Part shown: positions 8,424 to 17,620 of the stretch, in pieces
How the letters are laid out: each line of letters begins with the position of its first letter
Numbering within the stretch: the first letter of the stretch is position 1
Assembly (NCBI RefSeq): GCF_020687385.1
Contig: NZ_JAJEQM010000003.1
Span: 124,001 to 188,000, forward strand
DNA from: Hominilimicola fabiformis
GTDB lineage: Bacteria > Bacillota > Clostridia > UBA1381
DNA length: 64,000 nucleotides
Direction: 5' to 3'
Notes under the pieces: model-generated
The model's database searches: none
Seen by the model: only the letters and a program-made list of their open reading frames with translations
What the model was told of the DNA's origin: nothing
Program-made: the position numbers and the translations under genes

Positions 8424-9614
8424 TTGAAGATATTGTTGGTAAATAAATATCTGTACCGAAAAGGCGGTGCGGAAACTTATTTTATAAAGTTAGGCGAATA
8501 TTTGAAATCACTCGGCAACGAGGTTGAATATTTCGGTATGGCAGATGAGCGTAACTGTGTAGGAAATAGGGTAGAGGCATATACGGAAAACATTGATTTT
8601 CACAAAAAATCGTTAAAGCATATTACTTACCCTTTTAAAATTATTTATTCGGTTAATGCAAGAAAACAAATCCGCAAGGTGTTAAGCGATTTTAAACCGG
8701 ATGTTGTACATTTGAATAACTTTAATTATCAGCTTACGCCGTCAATAATATATGAAATAAAGAAACATAATATACCGATTGTTTACACCGCACATGACGT
8801 ACAGCTTGTATGTCCCAATCATAAATTAAAAAATGATTATACGGACGGTCTTTGCAGAAAATGTGACGGCGGTAAGTATTTTGAGTGTGTAAAAAATAAT
8901 TGTGTACATTCTTCAAAAATACGCAGTATTCTTGGGGCGGTCGAGGCTTGGTACTATAAATTGCGTCATACATACAAAATGATAGATTTAACCGTCTGTC
9001 CGTCTGAATTTATGGAAAAAGAAATCAGCCGTAATGATGATATAAACGGAAGAACGGTTACGATGTACAATTTTATTGACGAGATAAAACCGTTGGGAGC
9101 AGAATGTGAAAATTATGTTTTGTATTTCGGCAGATATTCAGAGGAAAAGGGAATATCAAACCTTGTCAAAGCGGCAAAGAAACTTAGTAATATACCGTTT
9201 GTATTCGCGGGCAAGGGCGAACTTGAAAATGAAGTGAACAGTGCGGATAATATTAAAAATGTCGGTTTTAAGACAGGCGATGAATTAAGGAATATTATAG
9301 AAAAAGCGTTGTTTACCGTACTTCCTGCCGAATGGTCGGAAAATTGTCCTTTTTCTGTTATGGAGTCGCAGAGTCTTATGACTCCCGTACTCGGTGCAAA
9401 AATCGGCGGTATTCCCGAACTTATCGATGACTGCAAAACAGGCATACTTTTTGAAAGCGGAAACTTGAAAAAGTTGACTGAAAAGATAGAATATTTGTAT
9501 AACAACAAAGAACTTTGCAGACAAATGAGTGAAAATTGCAGAGATATAAAGTATGACACAATAAAAGAATATTCCGAAAAACTGATAAAACTGTATAAGG
9601 AAGTTATAAAATGA
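8424..9614 (+). CDS. Glycosyltransferase family 4, polysaccharide locus
   Basis: A 396-residue GT-B glycosyltransferase. The N-terminal acceptor domain begins 'MKILLVNKYLYRKGGAETYF'. The C-terminal GT1/GT4 nucleotide-sugar domain holds 'YFGRYSEEKGISNLVKAA' and the ExxxxxxxE element in 'ENCPFSVMESQ' (about residues 313-323). A cysteine-rich stretch (CRKCDGGKYFECVKNNC, about residues 153-169) resembles the Cys insertion of some GT4 enzymes and may bind zinc. Donor and acceptor sugars cannot be read. The start is TTG with a strong GGGAGGAG box at 8411-8417. The stop overlaps the next gene by 4 nt. It is the first gene of the operon. Confidence 0.9.
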   Translation: MKILLVNKYLYRKGGAETYFIKLGEYLKSLGNEVEYFGMADERNCVGNRVEAYTENIDFHKKSLKHITYPFKIIYSVNARKQIRKVLSDFKPDVVHLNNFNYQLTPSIIYEIKKHNIPIVYTAHDVQLVCPNHKLKNDYTDGLCRKCDGGKYFECVKNNCVHSSKIRSILGAVEAWYYKLRHTYKMIDLTVCPSEFMEKEISRNDDINGRTVTMYNFIDEIKPLGAECENYVLYFGRYSEEKGISNLVKAAKKLSNIPFVFAGKGELENEVNSADNIKNVGFKTGDELRNIIEKALFTVLPAEWSENCPFSVMESQSLMTPVLGAKIGGIPELIDDCKTGILFESGNLKKLTEKIEYLYNNKELCRQMSENCRDIKYDTIKEYSEKLIKLYKEVIK

Positions 9615-10708
9615 AAATCGCAATGATAGGACATAAAAGAATACCGTCACGCGAGGGCGGTGTTGAAATAGTTGTTGAAGAACTTGCTACAAGAATGGTC
9701 GAAAAAGGTCATAGCGTGACGGTGTATAACCGCAAAGGGAAACACGTTTCCGGCGGTAAGACCGTTAATTTGAAAGAATATAAGGGCGTTAAGATAAAGA
9801 GTGTACCGACGTTTGAAAACGGTAAACTCAACGCAATAGTTTATTCGGTTATAGCAACATTTCTGGCACTTTTCGGCAGATATGACGTTATACATTTTCA
9901 CGCCGAAGGTCCTTGTTCGATGATATGGCTGCCGCATTTATTCGGAATACATACCGTTGCGACAATACACGGACTTGATTGGCAGAGAGCCAAATGGGGC
10001 GGATTTGCCACGAAATTTCTCAAATTCGGCGAAAAAACGGCGGCGAAATATGCAGATGAACTTATTGTACTGTCTGAGGGAACGCGTGACTATTTCAAAA
10101 AAACTTACGGCAGAGAAACGGTTTTCATACCGAACGGAATAGATGTTCAAAATGAAAAGAAAGCCGATATAATCACAAAAAAATACGGTCTTGAAAAAGA
10201 CGGATATATATTGTTTCTTGCAAGAATTGTTCCGGAAAAAGGATTGCATTATTTGATAGACGCATTTATGCAGACGGATACTGATAAAAAACTTGTAATT
10301 GCCGGAGGAGTAAGTCATTCAGGCGAATATGCAAAACAAATTCACGATATGGCAAAAGACGACAGAATAATATTTACCGGCTTTGTCGAGGGGGACGAGC
10401 TTTGGGAGCTTTATTATAATTGCAGAATGTATGTACTTCCGAGTGACGTTGAGGGTATGCCGATAAGCCTGCTTGAAGCAATGGCTTGCGGTTGTGAGTG
10501 TCTTGTAAGCGATATAGATACTGCAAAAAACGTAGTGGGGGAGTATGGATATACATTTAAGAAAAGTGATGTAAATGACCTTAAAAACAAGCTGTGTGAA
10601 ATACTCGGCAAACCGAAAGCGGATAAGGCAGAGCAGATTGAATATGTAAAAAACAATTACAGTTGGGACGAAATTACGGACAGAACATTGGAATTATATA
10701 AAAAATGA
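9611..10708 (+). CDS. Glycosyltransferase family 4 (rhamnosyltransferase-like)
   Basis: A 365-residue GT4 enzyme whose N-terminus, 'MKIAMIGHKRIPSREGGVEI', matches the DUF1972-type N-domain found in rhamnosyl- and related transferases of capsule loci (consensus IGxRGIPxxxGGxE). The donor-binding half has 'FLARIVPEKGLHYLIDAF' and the E-x7-E element 'EGMPISLLEAMACG' (about residues 282-295). It acts at the cytoplasmic membrane, adding one sugar to a lipid-linked intermediate; the exact sugar is inference only. ATGA overlap with the preceding glycosyltransferase indicates translational coupling. A 41-nt gap separates it from the acetyltransferase. Confidence 0.9.
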   Translation: MKIAMIGHKRIPSREGGVEIVVEELATRMVEKGHSVTVYNRKGKHVSGGKTVNLKEYKGVKIKSVPTFENGKLNAIVYSVIATFLALFGRYDVIHFHAEGPCSMIWLPHLFGIHTVATIHGLDWQRAKWGGFATKFLKFGEKTAAKYADELIVLSEGTRDYFKKTYGRETVFIPNGIDVQNEKKADIITKKYGLEKDGYILFLARIVPEKGLHYLIDAFMQTDTDKKLVIAGGVSHSGEYAKQIHDMAKDDRIIFTGFVEGDELWELYYNCRMYVLPSDVEGMPISLLEAMACGCECLVSDIDTAKNVVGEYGYTFKKSDVNDLKNKLCEILGKPKADKAEQIEYVKNNYSWDEITDRTLELYKK

Positions 10709-10749
10709 TAAATGACGGAGATTTGTTTTCTGTCAAAAAGGTGAATTGA

Positions 10750-11313
10750 ATGAAAAAAAGAATTTCACTGTACGTCAGAAGTGTATTGACATTTTTGCGT
10801 ATAGTAATAACAAAAATATTTAATATAAAAGGTTTTCACTCTGCATTTATACAGGATTTTTCGATTACAACAAAAATATCTGTAACTGAAAGAGGGAAGA
10901 TTTTATTAAAAAAGCATATACATACTAAACGTAATGTTATTTTATGTGCAGAGGGAGGAACGCTTGAAATCGGCGAAGGGTGTTTTTTCAACAACGGCTG
11001 TATGGCGGTTGCAAAAGAAAGAATAACCATAGGAAATCGAGCGGCATTCGGTCCGAATGTGCTTATATATGACCATGACCATGACATATCATCAGCTGAA
11101 AGCATACACGACAGCGGTTATAAAACGTCGCCTGTCGTTATAGGTGATGATGTGTGGATCGGTGCAAATACAGTTATACTTCGCGGAACGGTAATAGGGC
11201 GTGACTGCGTTGTCGGTGCGGGTTCGGTGCTGAAAGGCGTATATCCCGCAGGCAGTGTGATAGTGCAGAAACGAACTGAAAATATTTATGAGAAAGGGCG
11301 TGTAAGCGGTTGA
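10750..11313 (+). CDS. Left-handed beta-helix (hexapeptide) acyltransferase
   Basis: This 187-residue protein has the isoleucine-patch repeats of the LbH superfamily from about residue 65 to 175, seen in 'IGEGCFFNNGCMAV', 'IGNRAAFGPNVLIYDHDHDI' and 'IGDDVWIGANTVILRGTVIG'. The histidines in YDHDHDI include the probable catalytic base. The closest functional group is the CatB/maltose O-acetyltransferase type used to O-acetylate surface polysaccharides with acetyl-CoA. The N-terminus is basic and amphipathic (MKKRISLYVRSVLTFLRIV) and may attach to the membrane. AAGGTGA precedes the ATG. It overlaps the polymerase gene by 4 nt. Confidence 0.88.
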   Translation: MKKRISLYVRSVLTFLRIVITKIFNIKGFHSAFIQDFSITTKISVTERGKILLKKHIHTKRNVILCAEGGTLEIGEGCFFNNGCMAVAKERITIGNRAAFGPNVLIYDHDHDISSAESIHDSGYKTSPVVIGDDVWIGANTVILRGTVIGRDCVVGAGSVLKGVYPAGSVIVQKRTENIYEKGRVSG

Positions 11314-12587
11314 TTATAAACGGTGAAAAACGAAAGATAGCAATGGAAATTGCGTATATTTTAATGCTTATGTCTGCGGCTATGGGTGACCTAAAAGTGT
11401 TTTCCGTTTCCCAAACCCGTATGATGAAAGCGATAAGTCTTTTCATTGTTGTTATGGCTGCGGCGTACCTGTTTATATCAGGACGGTTGGAAAGAGTTAA
11501 AACGGCGGCAAGCTTTGTCGGTGTTTACGGCTTTGTCCTTATCGGAATTATCGTATGGTCGATATTTTTGTGGATAATCAACATTGAATCTATCGACTTC
11601 ATTCTGCGTGGCGCATCGAAATTTATGTATCAGTTTCTGGTGCTGCTCATTATTTTCTCCGGTGCATATTTGTTCGGAGAACGAGCGATATTTACTACAT
11701 TTTACGGACTTGCGGCGGCAAATATGCTAATGGTCGTGTACAACTTGGGCGTGTACGGAATATCGGACAGTATAAATTCCGTAATTGCAATGCTTATGGG
11801 CAGTGATGCACAAGAAGGTTTTGCAAGGGCAATGGAAATACACGATATTACGTTTACATACGGCTTTTTCATAATATACTTATTGTTTTTTGCACAACAC
11901 ACGAAAGAGAGAATATTATGCCTTTTGGTGTCAATATTCTTCTTCATACTCGGATGGAAAAGAATTGCACTTTTGGCTTTGCCGGTTGCGTTGTTTTTCG
12001 GATTGATTATGGGGCGAATGAAACCTAACAGACGTATCGGATTTATGAAATTCATCGGCTGGTGTGCGGTTATCATTTCGTTTGGGTATGTGGTTGTAAC
12101 AAAAACAGGTGCATTTGAATACATAACGAATTACTTCGGCATAGATACAATGGGTAGAAATGATGTGTACAAGTACATTGAAAAATACTATCAGATAAGC
12201 TTAGGTTTTATGGGGTACGGATTTGAGTACACAACAGTAATTTTACAGAAAATTATGGTTGACAATCCTAACGCACATATCGGTGTCGTTGCACTTCACA
12301 ATAACATACTTACAATTTACATAGAGCTCGGTTTCTTGGGATTCTGGGCATGGATGATATATACTTGGGTATTTCAGGTTAATTGGATGATAAATCACTG
12401 GGGAGAAAAAACAGGTATGCTGTTCTTCCTCTGTGAAATGTACATCTTTATAACATACACAACAGATAATACATTATACTATTTCTTTACAAGTCTTGTA
12501 CTGAGACTTATGCCGCTGGCTTATGCGTTCCATATTCCGACAACACAGGATATAAAGCTGTGGCCATGGGTAAAGGAAAAAAAATAG
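11310..12587 (+). CDS. O-antigen polymerase/ligase-like membrane protein (Wzy-type)
   Basis: A 425-residue integral membrane protein with about 10-11 hydrophobic helices and a Wzy_C-like loop region: 'LGWKRIALLALPVALFFG' followed by 'MGRNDVYKYIEKYY' and 'ALHNNILTIYIELGFLGFW'. The R...H-N...E-x-G pattern is typical of O-antigen polymerases and ligases. It probably joins lipid-linked repeat units outside the membrane. The TTG start at 11310 overlaps the preceding stop by 4 nt; a later ATG at 11343 is possible but would remove the coupling. No Wzx flippase is seen next to it, so the flippase must be elsewhere, or export works differently. Confidence 0.82.
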   Translation: MIINGEKRKIAMEIAYILMLMSAAMGDLKVFSVSQTRMMKAISLFIVVMAAAYLFISGRLERVKTAASFVGVYGFVLIGIIVWSIFLWIINIESIDFILRGASKFMYQFLVLLIIFSGAYLFGERAIFTTFYGLAAANMLMVVYNLGVYGISDSINSVIAMLMGSDAQEGFARAMEIHDITFTYGFFIIYLLFFAQHTKERILCLLVSIFFFILGWKRIALLALPVALFFGLIMGRMKPNRRIGFMKFIGWCAVIISFGYVVVTKTGAFEYITNYFGIDTMGRNDVYKYIEKYYQISLGFMGYGFEYTTVILQKIMVDNPNAHIGVVALHNNILTIYIELGFLGFWAWMIYTWVFQVNWMINHWGEKTGMLFFLCEMYIFITYTTDNTLYYFFTSLVLRLMPLAYAFHIPTTQDIKLWPWVKEKK

Positions 12588-12595
12588 AGCCTGTC

Positions 12596-12624
12596 GACAA
12601 AACCATAAAGGTTTTGTCTGCAAT
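12596..12624. repeat. Hairpin and dispersed repeat copy 1
   Basis: GACAAAACC (12596-12604) and GGTTTTGTC (12610-12618) form a 9-bp stem after the polymerase gene; there is no clear T-tract, so termination is doubtful. Bases 12603-12624 recur in inverted orientation at 61640-61661 with 21 of 22 matches. No gene is seen between 12588 and 12737. Confidence 0.55.
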
Positions 12625-12737
12625 CTCAAAAAATGGTTAAATGCAGAAAACCATTATTAAAATTAATGGAAGAATGTGATAAAATATAAAGTAGTTATGA
12701 TATTTTAAGATTGTAAATTATAGTTGGGAGAGAGAAG

Positions 12738-14114
12738 ATGAAAAAAATGTGGAAAGGTCTGCGTCGTTTCTTTAAGAGAAGTGATGAAAAATTTACAAAT
12801 GTAAATTTGGAAGACGCAAACATATTCAAGCGTATTCTTTTTATAGTGCTCAGCAATATAAAAACGATAGTCGTACTTATGTGTGTGTTTGTATTTATAT
12901 CTCTTATCGTGACGTATACAGGCAGTTTTAACAAGAAAAGCGTAGTGTTGTCGCTTAACTATGAGGAAGCGTCAAAGGGGCAGAACCCTAACCTTACACG
13001 TTACAATGTCTATGAATTAAAGTCTGACAGAGTAATGGAAAGGGTAATCAGTAATGCCGGACTTCAGGACGTTTTGACACCGACTGAACTTTCGGAACAT
13101 ATTGATATTGCCGAAAACAGCAGCGGTAAGACGATAGATCCTAACGATTCAAGCACTTACTATATTTCAACAAGCTATACGGTTTCGTACAGAATGAACA
13201 GAGAGATTAAAAATATTTCTGTTGACGATATGATGACGCTTATTTGTAAATCGTATAACGATATGTTCCATGAGGAATATGTAGGTACGAAGTCTGTCCT
13301 AAAGTACGACCTTGGCGATATTGAGGGCAAGGAATATATCGAAATCGCAAAGCTGTTTACAAACAAATCGGATCAAATGCTTAGATATATTCAGCAAAGA
13401 ATTGAAGAAAATGCTACATATCGTTCAGACATAACCGGTCAGAGCTTTCAGACTATAAAGAAAATGATTCAAAATGTTCAGAATTACAGTATTAAAAAAT
13501 ACAGTGCATTCGTACTTGAATCGGGACTTTCAAGAAACAAAGACCACTACATAAGAACATTGAATTATAAAAACGATATGCTGAATATAAACTACCAGAA
13601 ATTTATGATTGATTACAATGTCAGAAAACAACAGGTACAGGACTATGATTCGGCAATGATTGGTACGGTTATGGTGCCGTCAATCAACGAAAAACAGGAA
13701 TATTATATGTCGAGAACAAATACGGGTACCGACTACCTTACAAAAGAGGCTGATTACAGTCTTTCGCAAGGTAATGCGGTTGACCGTGACATTATCGACA
13801 ACAACGATATAATCGCAAAAGTAAACGCGTCAACGGCTGATGAGGGAAGCTATAAAAAAGCCGATGAGCTTATCAAAACAGTTGATGAAGAATTAAAGCA
13901 AGTAGCAAATACTGCCGACACAACTGACAAGGAGTATATCAAGCATACAACAAAGGATTACTTGACGTTTACTGAATATACAGGCTCGGGTAACAAGATG
14001 TTTATTCTTGAAACGGTTATCGGAACTGCCGTAGTATTCTTTATTATACTTTGTGCTGTATATTACGTTATAGACGGATATATCAGACGAAAGGAGGACG
14101 GCAGATATGAATAA
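12738..14114 (+). CDS. Wzz-like polysaccharide co-polymerase 1
   Basis: The 458-residue protein has the co-polymerase topology: a short basic cytoplasmic N-terminus, a first membrane helix (about residues 40-61), a large extracytoplasmic region of about 355 residues rich in predicted helix, and a second membrane helix near the C-terminus (about 419-441), ending in a short basic tail (GYIRRKEDGRYE). There is no tyrosine-kinase domain and no obvious BY-kinase partner. Sequence similarity to Wzz is weak by eye, so the call rests on topology and on its place after the polymerase gene. Its end overlaps the next gene by 8 nt, and the two are likely partners. Confidence 0.72.
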   Translation: MKKMWKGLRRFFKRSDEKFTNVNLEDANIFKRILFIVLSNIKTIVVLMCVFVFISLIVTYTGSFNKKSVVLSLNYEEASKGQNPNLTRYNVYELKSDRVMERVISNAGLQDVLTPTELSEHIDIAENSSGKTIDPNDSSTYYISTSYTVSYRMNREIKNISVDDMMTLICKSYNDMFHEEYVGTKSVLKYDLGDIEGKEYIEIAKLFTNKSDQMLRYIQQRIEENATYRSDITGQSFQTIKKMIQNVQNYSIKKYSAFVLESGLSRNKDHYIRTLNYKNDMLNINYQKFMIDYNVRKQQVQDYDSAMIGTVMVPSINEKQEYYMSRTNTGTDYLTKEADYSLSQGNAVDRDIIDNNDIIAKVNASTADEGSYKKADELIKTVDEELKQVANTADTTDKEYIKHTTKDYLTFTEYTGSGNKMFILETVIGTAVVFFIILCAVYYVIDGYIRRKEDGRYE

Positions 14115-15978
14115 ATTTAATTTGCTTAAATATCTTAGTAAATGGAAATATCTTATTTTTGCTGTCTGCGTACTCGGTGCATTGATTGTTTACAAGTATG
14201 CTATGTATAATCAGGAATATACAGCAAGTACGGTTATCAGTTATACCGGACAGAATGCCGCAGACGGAAAAACTCCGAGCGGTGACGATATAGACGTTAC
14301 GGAAATTTATTCGGCGGCGGTAATAACCAACGTTTTGGAGGACCTTAACTTGAATATCGGTGCGGACGCGATCCGATCAAAATGTAAGGTTACGGAAATT
14401 ATCCCTCCGGACGAAGAAGTTAAAAAACAGGCTCTTTTGGAAGCCGGTGAAGAATATACTTATTTCCCTACAGACTATGTTGTGTCGTTCTCTGTCGGCA
14501 GTGAGTACAGCCAAGATTTTGCAAGAACCGTGCTTGATTCGATAATCAAGAATTACTTCGCAACATACGGTGAAAAATATATCAACCAACAAACATTGCC
14601 TAATAATAACGTGCGCGGAACGGATGGTCAGTATGATTATATTGAACGTGTGGAAATCCTTGACGCGTGGGCGCTTAATATTTCCGACTATCTTGCGGCT
14701 AAAAAGGAAACTCAGCCGAATTACAGAAGTGCGGAAACGGGATATTCATTCAGTGACTTGTATGAAATTTATAAGTCATATATAGATTACGATATTCCGC
14801 AGATTTATTCGCTTATATTGGAACAAGAGGTTACAGGTGATAAGGAAACTCTTATTAAGAAGTATCAGAGTGATATAAGTACATATGAACTTGATTTGCA
14901 GAATATGGAGGAGAAAATCAACGACTTAAATGACCTTATTACAAAGTACAGTGATAAGAATAAAGAGGGCGTTGAATATCACTACGGCACACAAAGTGAC
15001 GAGGGCAATGACGCAAGTGACTACATCTTGAAGAATGTGTATGATGAATGGAATCAAGAGGACGGTCACGTTCAGAGTGAAACAACATACGATACTCTTA
15101 TTAATGAGTACGTGGACATTGAAACAGAAAAGGAAAAACTTGAAGTTGACCTTGAGCATAAGAAAAAGCTGCTTGCCGTATTTACTGACGGCGCTCAATC
15201 GGATGATATGAGCAATAAGGACGAAATCGAACAGAGCCTTGAAGAACTTTCACAAAAGCTTGGTGATATGTATTCAAGTGTTTCGACAACTGTTGATGAA
15301 TACAACCAATATATCGGTGCGTATAACGTTTCAACACTTTCAAGTATTTCGACAAGTGAGAAGATTAATGTAAGAATGTATATCGTTCTTGCGATTATCA
15401 TATTCTTCTTCGGCGGTTGTATCGGTGCTATTATACTCGGTCGTTCAAAAGACTTCCTTGATTATATTATGTACACTGACCGTAAGACCGGACTTCCGAA
15501 CAGAGCAATGTGTGATATTGAGATTGAAAAGTATGCAGCTGATAAGCTTAAAGACTCATTTGTATTCTTGCTTATTAAGCTTGATAACTTAAAGTATGTC
15601 AATGACAAGGGAGGACGTGAGGCAGGCGATGCACTTTTGAAAGTATTCGGTAAGGTGCTAAAGAGAGCCGCGTCAAGTTACGGATTTGTCGGATATAACG
15701 GAAGTGACCAGTTTATCGGTATGTTTGAAGAGTGTACCGTTCAGCGTGCAGAAGACTTTAAGCAGTACCTTGAAGAACTTGTGCATTATCATAATGTACA
15801 GACGCCTAATGTTACAATGCAAGTAAGCGTAGCTGTTTCGGAAACAAATTCAGAGCAGATTTATGATATAAGAAAACTTATGGGTGCTACATTCCGTAAA
15901 GCTTCTGCTCAACAGCCAAGACGTGAGGCTGAAAATAAGTCGGAAGATAAAAAAGAAGAAAATAAAGATAACAAATAA
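14107..15978 (+). CDS. Wzz-like co-polymerase fused to a degenerate GGDEF domain
   Basis: This 623-residue protein has a first helix (about residues 14-32), an extracytoplasmic region containing a long coiled coil ('ELDLQNMEEKINDLNDLITK' and later Glu/Lys heptads), a second helix (about 421-443) and a cytoplasmic GGDEF fold from about residue 453. The GGDEF landmarks 'DRKTGLPNRAMCD' and 'NDKGGREAGDALLKVFG' are clear, but the signature is N-G-S-D-Q-F (about residues 531-536) and the first metal Asp of the DxD-type motif is Lys (IKLDNLK). The RxxD I-site is also absent. It is therefore unlikely to make c-di-GMP; it may bind a nucleotide or act as a protein platform. It overlaps the first co-polymerase gene by 8 nt. 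Confidence 0.82.
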   Translation: MNKFNLLKYLSKWKYLIFAVCVLGALIVYKYAMYNQEYTASTVISYTGQNAADGKTPSGDDIDVTEIYSAAVITNVLEDLNLNIGADAIRSKCKVTEIIPPDEEVKKQALLEAGEEYTYFPTDYVVSFSVGSEYSQDFARTVLDSIIKNYFATYGEKYINQQTLPNNNVRGTDGQYDYIERVEILDAWALNISDYLAAKKETQPNYRSAETGYSFSDLYEIYKSYIDYDIPQIYSLILEQEVTGDKETLIKKYQSDISTYELDLQNMEEKINDLNDLITKYSDKNKEGVEYHYGTQSDEGNDASDYILKNVYDEWNQEDGHVQSETTYDTLINEYVDIETEKEKLEVDLEHKKKLLAVFTDGAQSDDMSNKDEIEQSLEELSQKLGDMYSSVSTTVDEYNQYIGAYNVSTLSSISTSEKINVRMYIVLAIIIFFFGGCIGAIILGRSKDFLDYIMYTDRKTGLPNRAMCDIEIEKYAADKLKDSFVFLLIKLDNLKYVNDKGGREAGDALLKVFGKVLKRAASSYGFVGYNGSDQFIGMFEECTVQRAEDFKQYLEELVHYHNVQTPNVTMQVSVAVSETNSEQIYDIRKLMGATFRKASAQQPRREAENKSEDKKEENKDNK

Positions 15979-15995
15979 TCGGGGAGGATACGTTA

Positions 15996-16880
15996 ATGGC
16001 AGAGAGTGAACAAACTCAAGTAATTCAGCCGAAAAAGAAAATGGGATTCGGCAAAAAGCTGATTATAATTTTAGCTGTTATAGTTGCATTTTTGGGCGTA
16101 TGCTCGCTGATGATTGTTCATCAGAATAATCAACTTGAAAAGAAATTTTATCAGGTAAAATCAAATAAAGTTGTAGATAATATCCGAATTGTGGCACTTG
16201 CCGATTTGCATTTAAAGGGATTTGGCAAGGACAACGAAAAACTTGTGGCTGAGGTTAAAAACCTCAGTCCGGATATTGTCGCAATAGTCGGTGATATGAA
16301 TTTGGAAAGTCAGCCGGACAATTACAGCAGTGTAATATCGCTGTGTAAACAGCTTAATGAAATTGCACCTGTGTATTATTGTCTTGGTAATCACGAAATT
16401 GACGCAATGCTTTTCAAAAATTCCAATATATATAAGGATATTAAGGCGGAAGGTATTAAGATATTCAATAATGAAACCGAAACTGTCAATATCGGCGGAA
16501 CTGCTATTGATATAATCGGTTTGACGCAAAATCCGACGGAGTTTGATGAATACGGAAAAGATTTCTTTGAAAAAGCAATGAGTGCGGACGATAATTTCAA
16601 ACTTTTGTTGACGCATTATCCGGAATATTTCTTGGGTAAATTAAATGACTATGATATTGACCTTGCAATTACAGGTCACGCACACGGCGGTCAAGTCAGA
16701 CTTCCGTTTATAGGGGGACTTTACGCGGCGGATCAAGGCTTGTTTCCTAAGCTTTGTGACGGATACCACGAAGACGGTAACAGTAAGTTCATCGTTTCAC
16801 GCGGTTTAGGTAAATCGGGAATTGTTCCGAGAATTAATAATAAGCCTGAAATCGTAATTGCAGATATAAGCTGGTATTAA
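15996..16880 (+). CDS. Membrane-anchored calcineurin-like metallophosphoesterase
   Basis: A 294-residue protein with an N-terminal membrane anchor (about residues 19-41) and a metallophosphoesterase domain carrying every metal-ligand motif in order: 'ALADLHLKG', 'VGDMN', 'LGNHEID', 'LLTHYPEY' and 'TGHAHGGQVRLP'. It resembles the YkuE/YaeI group, some of which act on lipids such as UDP-diacylglucosamine. In this operon it could remove a phosphate from a lipid carrier or polymer precursor outside the membrane; that is inference. The gene starts 17 nt after the GGDEF fusion and its stop overlaps the upstream ATG of the next frame. Confidence 0.88.
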   Translation: MAESEQTQVIQPKKKMGFGKKLIIILAVIVAFLGVCSLMIVHQNNQLEKKFYQVKSNKVVDNIRIVALADLHLKGFGKDNEKLVAEVKNLSPDIVAIVGDMNLESQPDNYSSVISLCKQLNEIAPVYYCLGNHEIDAMLFKNSNIYKDIKAEGIKIFNNETETVNIGGTAIDIIGLTQNPTEFDEYGKDFFEKAMSADDNFKLLLTHYPEYFLGKLNDYDIDLAITGHAHGGQVRLPFIGGLYAADQGLFPKLCDGYHEDGNSKFIVSRGLGKSGIVPRINNKPEIVIADISWY

Positions 16881-16897
16881 TGAAGGAAGTGGGGCGA

Positions 16898-17557
16898 ATG
16901 AAAACAAAAGAGCTTAATAAAGGTGAAATCATTATAACATCACAAGATTTGCATAAACCGATATATGAATTTTTTAAAAGAATTCTTGATGTAATTTGTT
17001 CGGTTGTGGCTCTGATTGTTCTTTCCCCTGCTTTTCTGGTAACGGCATTGGCGGTAAGAAGTGACGGCGGACCTGCGTTTTATAAGCAGACAAGAGTGGG
17101 GAAGAATAATACTCATTTTGAGATGTATAAATTCCGCAGTATGTGTAAAAATGCAGAGAATCTGCAAGATGATTTGATGAAATATAATGAAATGGACGGT
17201 CCTGTATTTAAGATTAAGGGCGACCCGAGAATAACAAAGGTCGGTAAATTTATCAGAAAATACAGTATCGACGAACTTCCACAGCTTTTAAATATTGTTA
17301 AAGGCGATATGAGCATAGTAGGACCGCGTCCTCCGCTTGTAAGGGAGGTTGAACAGTATAATTCATATCAAATGCAGAGATTGCTTGTTACGCCCGGTTT
17401 GACGTGCTTTTGGCAGGCGTACGGCCGCAGTGATCTGTCTTTTGACGATTGGATGGATATGGATATGAAGTACATAAAACGTAGGAATATTTTTCTTGAT
17501 ATTAAACTTATCGTTAAAACTGTTTTTGCGGTTATTTTTAAACGCGGTGCATATTAA
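16898..17557 (+). CDS. Undecaprenyl-phosphate sugar-phosphate transferase (bacterial sugar transferase)
   Basis: The protein starts the polysaccharide repeat unit by moving a sugar-1-phosphate from a UDP-sugar to undecaprenyl phosphate. The 219 residues match the short WbaP/WcaJ catalytic core: one N-terminal membrane segment, the 'KFRSM' motif, 'DGPVFKIKGDPRITKVG', and the C-terminal 'SIVGPRPPLVREVEQY' with the conserved P-R-P. It lacks the multi-helix N-terminal domain, as in PglC-like forms. An ATG at 16880 would add six residues and overlaps the previous stop, but GGAAGTGGGG at 16885-16894 is spaced for 16898, which is chosen. It is last in the operon and is followed by a terminator. Confidence 0.92.
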   Translation: MKTKELNKGEIIITSQDLHKPIYEFFKRILDVICSVVALIVLSPAFLVTALAVRSDGGPAFYKQTRVGKNNTHFEMYKFRSMCKNAENLQDDLMKYNEMDGPVFKIKGDPRITKVGKFIRKYSIDELPQLLNIVKGDMSIVGPRPPLVREVEQYNSYQMQRLLVTPGLTCFWQAYGRSDLSFDDWMDMDMKYIKRRNIFLDIKLIVKTVFAVIFKRGAY

Positions 17558-17582
17558 AGAGCGGTCTGTGACCGCTCTTTTT
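17556..17582 (+). terminator. Terminator of the polysaccharide operon
   Basis: AAAGAGCGGTC (17556-17566) pairs with GACCGCTCTTT (17570-17580) and continues into a T run. Confidence 0.92.
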
Positions 17583-17620
17583 GTGTGGGTGATTTTGCAT
17601 TGTGGTATGTGATTTGTTTC

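Noticed and set aside
14570-14785. Alternative plus-strand frame inside the co-polymerase gene, and similar internal frames elsewhere
   Set aside because: Shadows of the real reading frame without ribosome binding sites or family features.
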